Shown: in pieces, positions 21,650 through 34,660 of the stretch | Numbering within the stretch: the stretch's first letter is position 1 | Layout of the letters: the number at the start of each line of letters is the position of its first letter | Translations under genes and position numbers: made by a program | Origin: Taenia hydatigena | Lineage: Eukaryota > Platyhelminthes > Cestoda > Cyclophyllidea > Taeniidae | NCBI GenBank assembly: GCA_036345935.2 | Contig: JADWOT020000004.1 | Span: 16,113,423 to 16,177,422, forward strand | Direction of reading: 5' to 3' | DNA: 64,000 nt | The notes under the pieces: generated by a model | Database searches by the model: none | Seen by the model: only the letters and a program-made list of their open reading frames with translations | Told to the model about the DNA's origin: nothing

Positions 21650-24600
21650 GTGAGAAATGCGGAATTGGTGAGGCCTCATCATCTTTCCGTGGTCTCTTAT
21701 TGGAGCTAAACTGCATCTTATAGACTATTGTTTGTTTCAGTCCTTATTTTTTTAGGATGGTCAGCTATCAACAAATGTTCAAATGGTGCTTAGAGGATGA
21801 GTGACCACAAAATTGTGTTGTTACAGCCCAGATAGCAAGGACGATAATCAGCTTGAAGTAATTATTAAGAGATTCGTAATGGTATCAGCTGAAGTATCGC
21901 GTCGTTATATGAAGGTGCCTACTACTCAAGGCGTATCGGTGTATAAAATGGAATTGATTGATCGTAAGGCATAAACTCTCATTTCGGTCCGCGTCAGAAA
22001 TTTCTATCATCTGGATGCGCCAACATTATGTTCTTTTTGAAAATAACCAACCAAGAGTGCGCTTTTCCATTGTACTAATGAATATAGCATTACTGAATAA
22101 GTAATAATATCTGATGCTCTATAAACCATTAGCTTAATGATTGCCTGAAATGCAACCACATTTTTGATGGCTTCGGAAGAAAAAAAATAAATCACTGCTT
22201 TCAAAATTACCACCACGGCATTAGACACTAGATACGCCTCGCTTTTGGTGTCTCAACTGCATAAAATGCTGAACCCTATTCATCGGAACCCATTTTGCAA
22301 AAGTAATGTGTCGTGCTTTTTCCACAGAGCGCAAGTTTTTTACCTAAGACCAGGGCATTTGAAAATGATACAGTCGGTGACAACTGGCTACTTTACTATT
22401 CTAATTGGCAAGAAATGCGTGGGGGACAGGAGTATCGGTTAGGTCTAGTTGAATCGCCAGGTTGCTTGTCGGCGCTCCACAGGGAAGCTAAATACTACTA
22501 TTCCAATGAGTTCTTATTTCAACCTAACTTTTGACACCGAAATACACAAAATTTCTCAAGCAAAGAACATTTTACACATATTCAAAGTCTAAAGCTGAAG
22601 CTTAATCAACCAGTATGTGTCACATGATTAAGTGAAATCTGTTAGCATGAACCGATCAAGTACAGGTACCGCATACACGCGGCAATGATGGACAACGTGC
22701 AAACACCTTGAATATTATAAAGATATAACCTTGTACTTGTGGATTTAGTACGTCATTGCTGGTAGCAAATTCGTGCCAGCAAATTGTGGGCTAGTCTACA
22801 CTATCTTCGTGCTGCTACTGCTGGTGCAATCCATACTAAAGCGCCAGGAGCTCAAACTATTGCCCAATTGTACAACCATCGCTTTGGCATAGTTGCTTAC
22901 ATTCTCACCACCACCGTTTGCCTCCTTACAAGCCTCTACACCCCTCACTGTCAACATCACCGATGAGTGAGGCCTGTCCTGCTACTTACGTTTTGTTAGT
23001 AGCATGCGCTGTCGGAAGATTCCAACGCCAACTGCTTTGGCTTTTCCATCAATAAGAATGCAATGAAAAAGAGTCAGCATTAAGCAGTCACAATGGGACC
23101 TAAAAAGTAATACCGCCCAGTTTTAGCGAAGTGCAAACTTTAGGTTAAACATACGCTCACGCAATGTTTAAAATGGTGTGTGTTAAATGCAAATAATATC
23201 TCGAATTAGTGAGAACAAATTTTTAAAGGACAAAAAAGAACACAAAATCAACGAAATTTGGACTGCAGGTAACAATTCTTGGTAAAAAATGCAATAAAAT
23301 GCAGAGTTTTAGGTCAAGCCACGGTCGGTGCGTAGTTGATGTCGATTCTCAAAGGTCCAAAGATGCGATTAAATGCGAAATTCGCAATTAAAAGTACCGA
23401 ACTTGCCCTAAAGTTGTTTTCAAAACCCTGCAGCATCAAATGTAGCATTACTTTATTTGTAAAAAGGCAAATTTTAATGATATCTCATGATTAGATGGAA
23501 TATATGGGTTTCAGCTCAGTGTCGCCCGTAGTTTGGGTTTCCGAGCATTGAAATCTTCCTTTTTCAATGCAGCCCTTCTTAACACGACACAGAGAGCACA
23601 TGGTAGGTATTAAATTTACCGAGCTCAACGACCAAAATTTTTCGTATCTAAAACGTCTTACCAAGTGGTTTGGACTTGTTCTTACATAGATCAATGCAAC
23701 AATGATCATGTGGCCAGTATATTTCAAGAATTTGTAGAAATAAATGTTGCATGTTACGTGTGATAGGGACTAAAGAGTGACGAGGATACACGTTCCGCGA
23801 ATTTGAAGACGAAAAGGAGAATTGGAAAATTTTGTGTTGCAGTTCGGAAACATAGAGAAACACTATAGTTGTCAACTCTGGACTTTAGACGTGGGATTGA
23901 GAGTGTTGCTCGGCTGAACCATTTTATTCATTTCTTTTTACCAAAAACTGCTCAAAATTCAAATTATCGAATCGGCTGTGTAATTGGCTACATTCCGATG
24001 CGATGGACCAACAGGCCCTATTTATGGCTAGCCGGAAACTCAAAGATGGAACTTCTCAGCTAAAGGATTGTCAGCTAGTTGAGTAATATTTTATCAACAG
24101 ATAACTCCCTAAATTTGTGCAACTAGTTATTCTGCTTTAGGAGAATGAACCACAATGATGTTGAAAATATTGCTGTAGCAGGCATCTGCACGTTGTTGCT
24201 TTGGCCACAAATGGTTGCCTAAACAGCAAATTCACCACCGGCTCCATAGTATGGATGGGTCACGAAAACAACCACCTAAATTATTCCTTGCATAAGTCAA
24301 CATGAAGCGATTCAGTTGTTAATGTGATTCGGCAATATCCAGCTGTCAGTTTAGCGGTCATTTTAACCTCTGTTGCATTGTACTGACTTGCTGACCGAAT
24401 CACTTTGCGTCCTTTTCAACAACATGCTCTTTGTAGACCCAGTCATACTTACAACTCTAATACACCTGCTAGGCAAAAGCGACATCTGGGTCATTTTCAT
24501 TACAATTCTTCTACTCTTTGTGACCTCTTGCATGCTCAGCATCGTCGGCGCTTCATCAATCCTCCATCACGATGCCTTCGCTGCATACATTCGGGTGAGT

Positions 24601-27600
24601 TTAGTCTAAGTGAAGTTTATGAGCATAGCAGATGCAGCTCAACAATTGAATATGAAAAGCAGTGTCCGAATTCCATCGGAGAAGTATTGGCCAGCTAGGT
24701 ATTACAGATTCCCACTTTTATTTGTACACTAAGCAGGCGCCAGAGCGAGTGGGAAATAAAACACTCTGAACGACTTGAAGCTGCTATGATGCCTTTGCGC
24801 TTCAACGATGTAGGCTCAATGATCGGGTCAACTAATTAACGCCTCATATTGCATTGAAACTATATTTGTTTTGTGAAGGGAATAGCATAATGTACTGCTT
24901 CGTATGCAGACATTAGCAGTTAGGGCATGCGACTTCGCTTCAAAATGGACATCACTGCAGCGGCAATCACCGAAAGCATTTGAGCAGTCGGATGATTTGG
25001 ACATTCCTTTAAACTCGACTCTAACGAACGACGATGTCTCCATTCTTAACTCCCGTAACTATCTTTAATCCTAACCCTTACTCGAACTCACACCGAGGAC
25101 TGGAATTGAATACCATTGCTGCGTTGCAATTTTATTAAGCGCACACAAAACTGGGTTATTGTTCTGGCATTTCTGTCTCAATTTATCCTCCTGCAGCAGC
25201 AATTTGTAGCTAGAGTTAAAATTTGATATTGCTACTGAAATGTCATGCGTGATTGATCAGAGCAACGTGTTCACTCTGTGGCAAGCGACGCGGCCACCTC
25301 GCAAGTCGACGCAATGTCTGTCGCTGTCGCAGCGTGCTCGAATGAGCAGCATGTCACACTGACACCTAATATGACTATATGAGACAGTTGGCAAATAATG
25401 CCCTAATAACCTAACAAATGCTATAGTTATGTTGAACAGAGTCTATGCTTGGTGGTTTGAACAAAACACATTGCGCAATCAAGGTTAATGAGTTTGAAGG
25501 AGGATTGCAGCTCTTGTTTTTCCTCGGTGATTTATCTCCTGAAGGGCAAAACGAAAGCAGATTGCAAGATCATAATGTGCCATAAAGTTACATTTCCAGA
25601 AAAACAATGAAAAGTCGTTATTCAATTTTTGTGACATTCCTGTCCACAGGGAAAAAAAAATGAGTCTGTGCATTTTGCATACTTGTAAACTGCTAGATTT
25701 GCCGGTTGTCTTTACATGCTCGACGGAACATTAACCGATTTAGGTTAAATGCTTCCAAAGGAAAGTAAAAGAGTGTTTTATAAGTACTTTGTGAAAAGCA
25801 GCACTTTTCCACTAAAAAATGTCATTCCTATCGCCACACTTTGATTGAATGTTTACACCGCGGCATGGGACCAGCTACAAATTCTAAAATTGAAATTGCA
25901 TTCGTGCCCATCCTGCTGGCGTAGCATACCTCGGTACTTGAACTTGACATCAATGGCATATGGTCTTTGCATGACTGCAAGACGCTTCTTTTCTTGTACC
26001 ATTGCTTTGACAGGATCAAAGAAGAATGTAGGAACAGACCGGCCATGGTGCATACTGCGCTTGCACGGACGAAATGTCAAAATGGGTGCTACAAATCGCC
26101 TTCACTGAAATGGCGGGCATGATAGCATTCTTCGTAACCGTCTCTGAAATTGCGATATGCTTATATATCCATTTGTTTTAAGTCATGTGCTTCAGACATT
26201 GGATATGCTGCTACACTATCAATGCACCTCAGATTGACTGCATTTCAACGGAGGGTAGAACAGGCAAATATTTGCTCTCTACCTTAAACAAATTAGGCGC
26301 TTCAACTGGATGAGATGAGGCCTTGGGTTAGTGCTTGAAACTAACAACACGTTGGGTAAGATAGATTTATGGAATGACTGGAATATGTAGCAATGGGCTG
26401 CCTTCAGCCTCAAAATCTGGTTTCAGTAATAGATAATAGGAAATGTTTACAGGAGGGAATCAGATGGAAGCATATAAAGGTGTCTCTACTTTAGCTCAAT
26501 ATTTGGGGCTTAGAAAAAGTCACTTTAATACCGCGAATCCTTCTTCTGAAATTCCATTTCACTAACAAGTTCAAGTTTGCATGAAGTCATTTCTGCTTTG
26601 AATGTAACAAACATACTTGCTCAAATCGCCAAACGAAACTGATTTTACCAGACTAGGAATAGTTTTGCTGAGGAAATAAAAACTGTAAACTTACTTATAT
26701 GACGCATCTTGCCATTTATCAGGCAAACCAAATTCACTTATGCGTAATCCGGTTTGGCTATTTACAATGTTTCTTTGTAACTCGTGAAGACGTGCACAAT
26801 GTGTGCTCGCTCATCATTGGCGCTAACATTTTTGTGGTATAAACCACCTTTTCCTTCTGGTAAACAGGTGCATAATAAAGTGCTACTCATTAGTTAGATA
26901 GTAGTTAGATAGATATTAGCGCATTAAGAACACTCTGCAACAGTGTTCACTGTGACTACAAGTGTTGGGAAACTGAATGCAACAGATATCATGGAATGGC
27001 AACAAGCTGTTTTCACGCTCTTTCAATTGCGAAACAAAAAATGTACAACCCTTATAGTGCCTGTTGATTGAGTGACTTTTCTGACTGACCGGCTATCTCG
27101 TTGTCATTTTAAATACGGTTAGGACCGAATATGCATCGCACAGAAGCCATGTTTACATCCTTAAAAAATAATGCGTCTTAAAAGAGCGTGTCATAGCTTA
27201 TTCTTTACAGCAATTGCTACAAAAGTGCACGAGGATGTTGCAACCACGTAATATTGTGCATGACATCCCAATGTGTTGAATTCCCCTACCAGAGTCATCA
27301 AAAACGGCGACTTAGCTTTCACTTAGGTATCTCTATTTGTCGACGCACACGAGCTAACAGGAGGTGAGGGGTAAATGCACGTGGCAGGACAGTGACAGTC
27401 AAAAGCGCAAACTGTTTGATCCCGTTCTTGCCTGTTTATAATATTCTGACTAATCTTGGCCTCAGAGTGGTCGCTAGTTTGTTTGATTTAATCCAGACAA
27501 ACTGAACGGCAGCACGGATTTCGAAAATACTGGAAAGTTTACAAATTCGATTTAAAGTATGCTTTCAGGGACAGCAGCGGAACGGTCATGCTGCCTGCAC

Positions 27601-29586
27601 TTGCAGACATTCATACTAGGCCGAGAAGAAGTCGCTGCTTTGGCATTCGTACTCATTGTCGCTCAGGCAAGGTTTCTACAGAAAACGATTTTTATTTTTT
27701 TTGGCAGTAAAATCCAGCAATCAACTTTATGCTTACGAGCAAATCGGAAGGGATCGAAGTAAAATGCAATAGAGCGGAACAGAATGAAAGAGAGATGATG
27801 TGGGAAAAGCAGAATAAAGAGTAAAACTGACAGTTCGGTAGCGTACCCGGAAGCGGAGGTAGCAAACACAGGCTGGGTTAGGTATTTAATGGAGAAAAGG
27901 CGTTTTAGAGAGGTGAATTTGGGTACAGTTTCGCATTATTTTTCAGAATTTTATGATGCCACTCGCTTATCTGGATAGCAAACTACGCTCATAAATCTGA
28001 CTACGTCTTATGATTCCCATGTTACGTTCTGTGCACGCCCTTTGTGGGATGCTTTTGTCTCAGCATTCTATGGATGCGTCTCTCGAAAGCCGCACTTCGA
28101 ATTAGCTACTCCGGCAGAGCAGGCGCCTCACTTACCCTTTGGTTGTGTTGCAGACTTGTCATGCTTTCTCTATACTCTGTGCTAAGTTGACCATAAGCCA
28201 TTTTATTTGATGAATAGTTTGGTTAGAAAGCATTGACAGTAATAAGTGAGGCTTTTGTCAAAGTTCCTATAAGCAACCGAAAGTTTTAAGTCTCAATCAT
28301 AGTGAACAGTTGACTTCATTCAGTCCCACATGCATTTTGAATCAATTGCTATAGGAGCAGAACGTTTGAGATGGAGCGAACTCGACCCGGACACCAAAAG
28401 ATCTTTGATAACTTTATCTAGGCTGCACTGTTCTGATGATAAAAAATAATGAAAAGAATTAGCAGCTTTTAAGTGCTATACAATGCGTTTTCAGCACCTC
28501 TTACTATTGTTTATAACAATAATGTAAACAACCAGGAACTAAGCGGGTCGAGCTGATAGGGTTGGGAGTGGATTTTTTTGGTACCTTTCTGCCGCCTACA
28601 CTGATCACTCTCCTCTTCACAAAACCCCTTCAACCTGAGGTGGTACTTCGCGTGTGGGGCTGCGTGCAGGAGATCGACAATACCCTCGTGCCCTGGTCCG
28701 AACTTTTCACTTGGCAGGCCGACCACGTCGGCTACTGGATGGTTGTCCTTCCAACCGTTTAATGGAATCTGCAAGAATGCACATTTACTATGACATACTC
28801 AAGCATTTGCGTAACACTATCAGCTCAGCGGCAAGAAGTAAGCTAAATGACGATGACATGCCTTTTTTCTTTAATCACCAAATGCCTACATTGAATTGCC
28901 AACATTGGTTAAATGTGCAGACAAACAGATCTGCGTATCTCCCTGTGCCTAGACGATAAGAAGCCCGCTTTGTTAGAGGTGCACCGGGCTTTGGCTCCAC
29001 TGCGTCGCTTAACCTGGGGCATCATCATTCTCACTTTTGTCATATCTACCGGTCTCTGGCAGATGCTTGGACATACCACACGAACACTCGACTTTGATCG
29101 CTTCTTCCCCTACGTATGCGCTATTTTGTGCATACGAGAAGTTTTTTACTCAAGAATGAGTAGCGGACCTCTCCTGCATTTCCGAATTTTAATAATCTAT
29201 TAATGCAAAGTCTTTTAAATTTGGGAAGATACATTAATGTTTAGCATATCATGATTACCAAACCTCTTACAAAATCATCGGCAAGAAACATGACAGACAT
29301 GGTAGATGAAAATTACGAGGTCTTTTTGTAACTTTTAAATTCCTCTTACTTTTGGATATGAATGCAACTGTATCTTCACTGTATACATGGCTCATTTTAA
29401 AAGGAGAAGTCATTTGAAAACTGGACATACCTATCCACCATCTTCTGCCTCATCCTTCCTCTGATTCTGCTGATTACCTACCATAAAGCTTATTTTGGGA
29501 CACCAACTTCGCAGGGTCAGGGTGATGATGAGGTGTTGCTTTGTTACAGCTGCAGGCAACTCTATTCCCATTTATTTGACAAGTAG
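21540..29586 (+). CDS. Sodium/solute symporter, DUR3-like urea transporter (fragmentary exon set)
   Basis: Six plus-strand exons in the right order resemble plant/fungal/invertebrate DUR3 urea symporters of the SSS family: 21540-21649, 22749-about 22963, 24437-24594, 28536-about 28740, 28953-29113 and 29410-29586. The diagnostic segments are FASGSDKPHNLSIVIAS (the FNTAGR... region), KAPGAQT (DUR3 RAPGAHT), HLLGK followed by LFVTS...ASSI...YI (DUR3 LFMAVTS...AVSS...YI), and two C-terminal membrane helices. Most splice phases agree. The exon at 22749 changes frame once inside, and the exons coding for the middle helices were not found. It is either a working gene with an assembly error and missing exon calls, or a decaying copy. 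Family call fairly firm; function (urea uptake) inferred. Confidence 0.6.
22749..22963 (+). CDS. DUR3-like exon with internal one-base frame change
   Basis: After a GATTTAG acceptor in the correct phase (0), one frame reads 31 codons ending FVLLLLVQSILK, the expected third helix. At the AAA run 22838-22840 the match moves to the next frame, which continues KAPGAQTIAQLYNHRFG and a hydrophobic helix before a TGA at 22964. The two halves together match DUR3 continuously. No intron fits between them. The lesion is one missing base, in a homopolymer. Confidence 0.5.
24437..24594 (+). CDS. DUR3-like exon: conserved HLLGK/ASSI helix
   Basis: The acceptor CTTTGTAG and a perfect GTGAGT donor bound 52 codons (phase 1 in, phase 0 out). 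HLLGK, a long hydrophobic helix with VTS, then ASSILHHDAFAAYI follow the pattern of the best-conserved DUR3 block (L-GK...LFMAVTS...AVSS...YDIY..YI). This is the strongest family evidence in the gene. Confidence 0.6.
25930..26088 (-). CDS. Unidentified minus-strand exon inside the DUR3-like intron
   Basis: The frame is open from a TTTGTAG acceptor (26089) to a GTATGC donor (25930), 159 nt. Composition is Lys/Arg-rich and protein-like, with RPCKRSMHHGRSVP and KKRLAVMQRPYAIDVKFKYR. It could be part of a nested gene on the opposite strand. Overlapping plus-strand frames read as shadows. Family unknown. Confidence 0.35.
28536..28762 (+). CDS. DUR3-like exon: cytoplasmic loop after a late helix
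   Basis: From a CAACCAG acceptor the frame stays open to TAA at 28760. It encodes a hydrophobic segment (LPPTLITLLF), then KPLQPEVVLRVW and DNTLVPW. These resemble the loop before the last helices of DUR3 proteins. The donor is uncertain; several weak GT sites exist near 28660-28740 and none clearly fits the next exon's phase. Confidence 0.45.
28953..29113 (+). CDS. DUR3-like exon: penultimate helix
   Basis: The acceptor CCTGTGCCTAG and donor GTATGC bound 53 codons (phase 1 in, phase 0 out). RRLTWGIIILTFVISTGLW is a membrane helix preceded by basic residues, as in the C-terminal region of DUR3. Confidence 0.5.
29410..29586 (+). CDS. DUR3-like terminal exon
   Basis: Phase 0 after GAGAAG; 58 codons then TAG. 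The helix ENWTYLSTIFCLILPLILLI corresponds to the last DUR3 membrane span. A short hydrophilic tail with two Cys follows. Confidence 0.5.
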   Translation, partial: SFENWTYLSTIFCLILPLILLITYHKAYFGTPTSQGQGDDEVLLCYSCRQLYSHLFDK

Positions 29587-32429
29587 GCCGTAGTAGTTGA
29601 TGCTGTTCAGTTGCTAATTTTGTGCATGCAAGTATTGACACGAAGTTCGTTGCACCCCGATTCCCTCCAATCAGCAAACGCGATTCCTTTTGGAGATTTG
29701 ACTTTACAATGCAGCATGTGTGTTGTGGATGTAAGCCGAGTGACTATTTTGTTTTAGACACTGGTTTTCTAGACTTTATCTCGAAAGATCGCGTCAAAAG
29801 GTAGACATCGGCACAGAAGAAACATCAAACTTACCACTGCTTCCAGAATGCCAACGACAAAGGGGCGAATTGATCAAGTCATGTGGCATGCTTGAATGAC
29901 AAATCATTGTCTATCCTTTAAAATCTTTGTGCACCAGTATACAAAAATAACTTTGTTCAGATCATCCTTTATGATGGCAGAACAGCGCAAACCAACCGAT
30001 TCATAGCATATGCTTCCGAAATCTGTGAAATCTTTTACGTTGAACCAGTCAGAACGGTGAATTTAGACCTGGACTTTTATCCCACGATAAGCTTTTATTT
30101 GCATTTCGATTCCTTGTATGACATTCCAATTTGATACAAGTGGAATGCGGTAGGATATTTGGGTCCGAAGTAGGTTGGGAGCGTGCTGAATTTACACTTA
30201 CGAAGGTTCATTTTGTGGCATGCTATATCATGCGGCGTCAATTGGAGCATCGCAATTACCCGAGAATCGACAAATCACGTAAGGCTACAATTATCATTTC
30301 TTTCGGTAAGACAACGACTTCCTTTGTAGTTCCTTGAATGATTCCCTAAAAGCGCAAGCCAGGTGATGATCAAAAGCTTTGGTTACCAGGCACGAAGTCT
30401 ACAAATGTTTGCTGATCTGACATATGGAAACGAGGTTGATTCGTTAAATGAAGTAAAAGTTATGCTTAGTATTCTTTCTGACACGTATTACGAGAGGACT
30501 AAAATTAACCCTGCGGTGTTCGACATTGCGACGAAGAATTGCATCGATGAAAAATCACCTCGCAGTTCATACCTACCACGTGATGGAGCCTTGACAAGCA
30601 TGATACTGCCAGATCGTTCAATAAAGTGCGGACCGCACATTATTATCATTGCTTGAAAATGTTACCCGCACCAGTTCAACACCTTAGCTGTAACTGCAAT
30701 TTCAGGCCGGGTAAATATGATGAGTGGTCGCTTATGCACAGGTGACGGTTGTGTAACTATTGATGACGATTGTAACAAAATGGGAAGTTAGAGGTAACTC
30801 TTGTTTTACATTTGCACAACCCGACGTCACCACGCCGGGATACCACCAAATTTGTCACACAATGAAACAGATGGATCAGCAATGCAGATAAGAGTCTTTG
30901 CATTTCGGCAGCATAGAGGCGATTGCACAAGTGAGGCTTCTATGGCCGCTGAACAGAAAGAGGAGAAGGACCACATTGGGGATCTAAAGTTAATGGCTAT
31001 TCCCACAGATTATTGTTTCCGTCAAACAAATGGGGTTTACGAACATCATGCAGCTTCTGTATTCATAATGATAGTTGCTTTCTACTGAACTTTGAGACAA
31101 TTTTACCCTTACAGCAGGATCTACAATTAACGTCGGGTGAGACAGTCGGTGCAGACGAGATGACACCCACGAGGGAATGAAATTTGTCATTGTTTAAGCA
31201 ATTGCTTTTGCAATTTGCTTTAAATCAGATGAACTTTGGTAACAATACAATAGACAAAAATAATCAAGAGGTCATTGCGACATGAATTGGGTAGCCTTAT
31301 TTAGGTGATACATGATTACTCTACGAGTTATTCAAAATACCATATTTCTTGGTGAGTTTCACGACACTCCAAATGTTCAAGCATTGATTTTGCGAAGATT
31401 CCTCCGAAAGGTTGTGTAGGCTACGCTCCCGCACTCTCTCCTAACTTGAAAATATCCCAGGCAGACAGACAGTCAGGCGAGAATACTTGAAATGCACTAA
31501 TAACCGCCAATGTTTGTAGGTCCAGGCCAATGTTAATGCCAATGCAGATACGTAAAAAGAGCACAAGTGAGGTCATCATCTCATGTCCGAGCCCCGAGCT
31601 CGCCTATTTGCATCCGCATTCAGGTCATTCATTTTCCATTTTTCTCTCGTCGTTTGACAGTTTTCTCATTTTCATTTATCTTTCTTTTGCCCCTAAATTG
31701 ACAGGATCAGTACCCGCATAAGTTGTTGAGAGGGTTACAATATTTGGTGTTAGTTAATTTGTATGCAGACTTTTCCTCTAAGTAAGAAGTAAAATAGGAT
31801 GTCTCTAGGCCTAACTCCACATTTGCTTCAATTTTCCCACCATTTTAACCATCTTCACTTGTCAAACTCTGTTATGTCAATTGAATAGCCTCACATTTTT
31901 GCTAAATCTATGAATAATGCAAACATGAGGAAGAGGCCACATTCCAAAATCATTCACGGAAGGTTACTTTTTTGTTCAATCTTTTCAGATGACTCTTTTT
32001 ATTAATAAAGTAGTCAGCATAGTCAATCATTCCTTCATATTCATCCCTTTCGTTTACTTACTTTCATTGAACTTTCGAGTCCTCCATACTTTCAACTGCT
32101 CCTTGGTGATCACCCACTGGGGCTCACTCTCTTCACCGACCGCATTCAATGTCTCACAGCATCTTCAGCATTACTTTCGATGGCCAATTACTATTGGTGC
32201 TGTTCCTGATGTGTCGACTTTTCAGGCACTAATAATTTCCACACTTAAAATGTGATATTTCGTAAGTGTAAGCCGAACATTTTTTTGTAAAATCCGACTT
32301 ATTTTCAATAAATAAAAGTTTTACGAATTTCCTATGCTTCTTGCGAGACGTTTAAAGACATGTTTTTGGGAATAGCTCTCTTTGGTGTGGCATAAGTTCT
32401 ATACAAATTATTTGTTTCACCTTTCTCCA
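29587..32429. other. Intergenic stretch, only weak frames
   Basis: A 97-codon plus frame at 30363-30656 and a 95-codon frame at 30801-31088 have acceptable composition but no motif or clear splice borders, so I do not call them genes. Otherwise AT-rich. Confidence 0.35.
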
Positions 32430-33854
32430 TCAGGATTGTTAAGCGATGATCTTGGGTTGATCATAACGGCAGTGATTTCCGCTTTAAGGAAAGTGCACAA
32501 GCGGGAGTAAGATCAGGATTCGCCTACAATCTCTGCTGCTAATTGCAGAGACTCACCAAGTTCTTTGTTATCTTTGCACACTGTAGCATTCAAAGCACAC
32601 TTAATGTGTTTATAATTCCTTCCATCATATGAAAAAATCTCACTTTAACCGGATGTGCTTAGAGCGTGGCTGCGTCAAAAATTGTTGCGCTTCTGAGGAT
32701 TTATTCTTTAACATGCGTAGGGATTGGAAACCGTACTGAATCTGCAAGCGATATATTCTACTTAGAAATGGTTTTAGTACGTAGGTTCTAGTGCTGATGC
32801 ACTGGAGATTGTGTTAGGTTCAGCGGATCCTCATCCTTCGCCAGCCCAGAGATAAGGTGCGATGATATTGGCACTGCGACGCCTTACGAGTTTTGATACT
32901 CACTGGTGGCAAAATGGAAATGCCTTCTAATATTTTCCTTACTGAAAAACTAAAAGGAATAGCAAACAATGTCTCAGAGTACGTTCTGCAACTAAAATAA
33001 GGAATACGAAAATCTTTAGACATTGTTTGGATACTGTCTAACATTCGACAGAAGAAATACTAGGATAAGCACAGCCAGATTCAAGTCTGGTGAAGCGTAG
33101 ACCTGGGACAAATACACAGGCTAACCCTTTACCAACAAATTCACTGAATTTCTCATAAAATCATGAAGCGAAGATGTATTCCTAGTAAGGAAGTTCTCCC
33201 GGCCTAAAACCGCATCTTTCACAACGCACATTGGCGGACTCAACTAATCATCGTTCATCACAAGGTAATGCCTAGGATGGGATGGGATGGGATGAAAGGA
33301 CTTAAAACCACATCCGATGGAGCGTATAGAGGTCACCCACAGGAGAAGTACAGGCGGCTGTGCCCATACACGTCTTGTTCGAATGTGCTCGCTGGGTAAG
33401 AAGCATTTAAGGAAACTGATTTAGTGGCAAATAAGTTATCAGATTTCCGTGCCATAGAATTTGCCCTTAGCAAATCAGTAGCATTGCCTGCAGACCGAGG
33501 AAGAAGTGGAGCAAGGTGATGCTGCCAAATCTTACCAAAGTAATGGAGCTTGGCGCGCATTTTACGAAGCACCGAATCGATGTATTGCATTTGATAAAAA
33601 ATCGGGTAAAAGTACGCAAATATGTGATAATCCCAAGGATCACTTAATGCATTTGCGAAACATGTGAGGTTAAAGTTGTTTTTACTACATTTGGTCAAAG
33701 AGTTTGACATCGATGCCTTCAAAGCAGGAGTAGGTGGAGAATAAGAACATAAAGCAAATCCGGCAAATAAAGTATGTATTAGAGAATGGCGCCTGTGACG
33801 GTGTTCTTTTATTACCTCCGAAAGATCCCATAACATTCCGTGCGATAATGCCAC
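32430..33854 (-). CDS. Unidentified multi-exon gene
   Basis: A long minus-strand frame (33854-33333, 173 codons) ends at a GTGACC donor in phase 2. A second exon (32904-32991) starts in matching phase after TTATTTTAG and ends at a perfect GTGAGT donor. It encodes SETLFAIPFSFSVRKILEG. A possible third exon lies near 32430-32487 behind an excellent pyrimidine-rich acceptor, but its phase does not follow directly, so an exon may be missing. The large exon contains several aromatic residues in HIFAYFYPIFYQMQYI and several N-x-S/T sites. Family not recognised. A start at the first Met is not assured. Confidence 0.4.
33261..33300. repeat. Short GGGAT tandem repeat
   Basis: Three to four copies of GGGAT/GGATG at 33274-33293. 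Minor microsatellite. Confidence 0.6.
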
Positions 33855-34660
33855 AGTTTGCCATCCTCTGTCAGTTGAGCCGCAGCATACTTTTTAGTAG
33901 AAATTAAAAGGGTGCTTAGCTGGGCAATGAAGTAACTTAGAAATAATGCACTTGAATAGTCTACAAATTCACTAATGTATTTCCTAACAAACTAGCCAAT
34001 GAGTGCTCGAGAACCTCAAAATCGCCGGTCTTTTACGGAAGATGTGAAGTTAAAGGCGTTAATTTTGGAGTCGAAAAAAACACTTTTTAACAGACATGTT
34101 GGTGCAAGGCACGATGGGCATTACTCGGAATAGTTTACTGAAACGTGTTAAAACTATATGAAACAGAATGTTAAAATCTTGTCAAGAGCTGCAAAAGTAG
34201 CACAAGAAAATTAATCATGGGGAAGGAAGATTGTGTGTGATCTGTTGAATTTATTAAGTTTAGACGGATGTTGGCAACTTGATATAAAATTTTACGCATG
34301 CACACAATCGCCTTGAAGAAGTTTGTCTACCAGATGGAGTGTTTTGGATTAAGTGCACACTTTAAAAGAAACAAGTTCCACAAAAGTGATTTAATAAGAA
34401 TTTTCACTACACAGGCGTTCAAAGCGTTGAGGAAATTGTCGCTTTTCCACTTCTAAATGGTTCGTCAGAATAAAATGAGGGTGGATCAGAGTAAAATAAA
34501 GCCATGTCTTCCTCCAAAGGGCGCATTCGAAAAGGAATTTCAAAGTCACGGCAAGTTATTTTCATAGATGCAGGTTTAACTAAAATCATTTGACCCCTGA
34601 CCGTCTTCATCCTGACACGTTTTGTGTAGGTCTACTTTCTGATTCTCTCACTTCACCCGA

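Noticed and set aside
33333..33854. GPCR-like reading of the large exon
   Set aside because: Only one loosely hydrophobic stretch; no DRY, CWxP or NPxxY motif.
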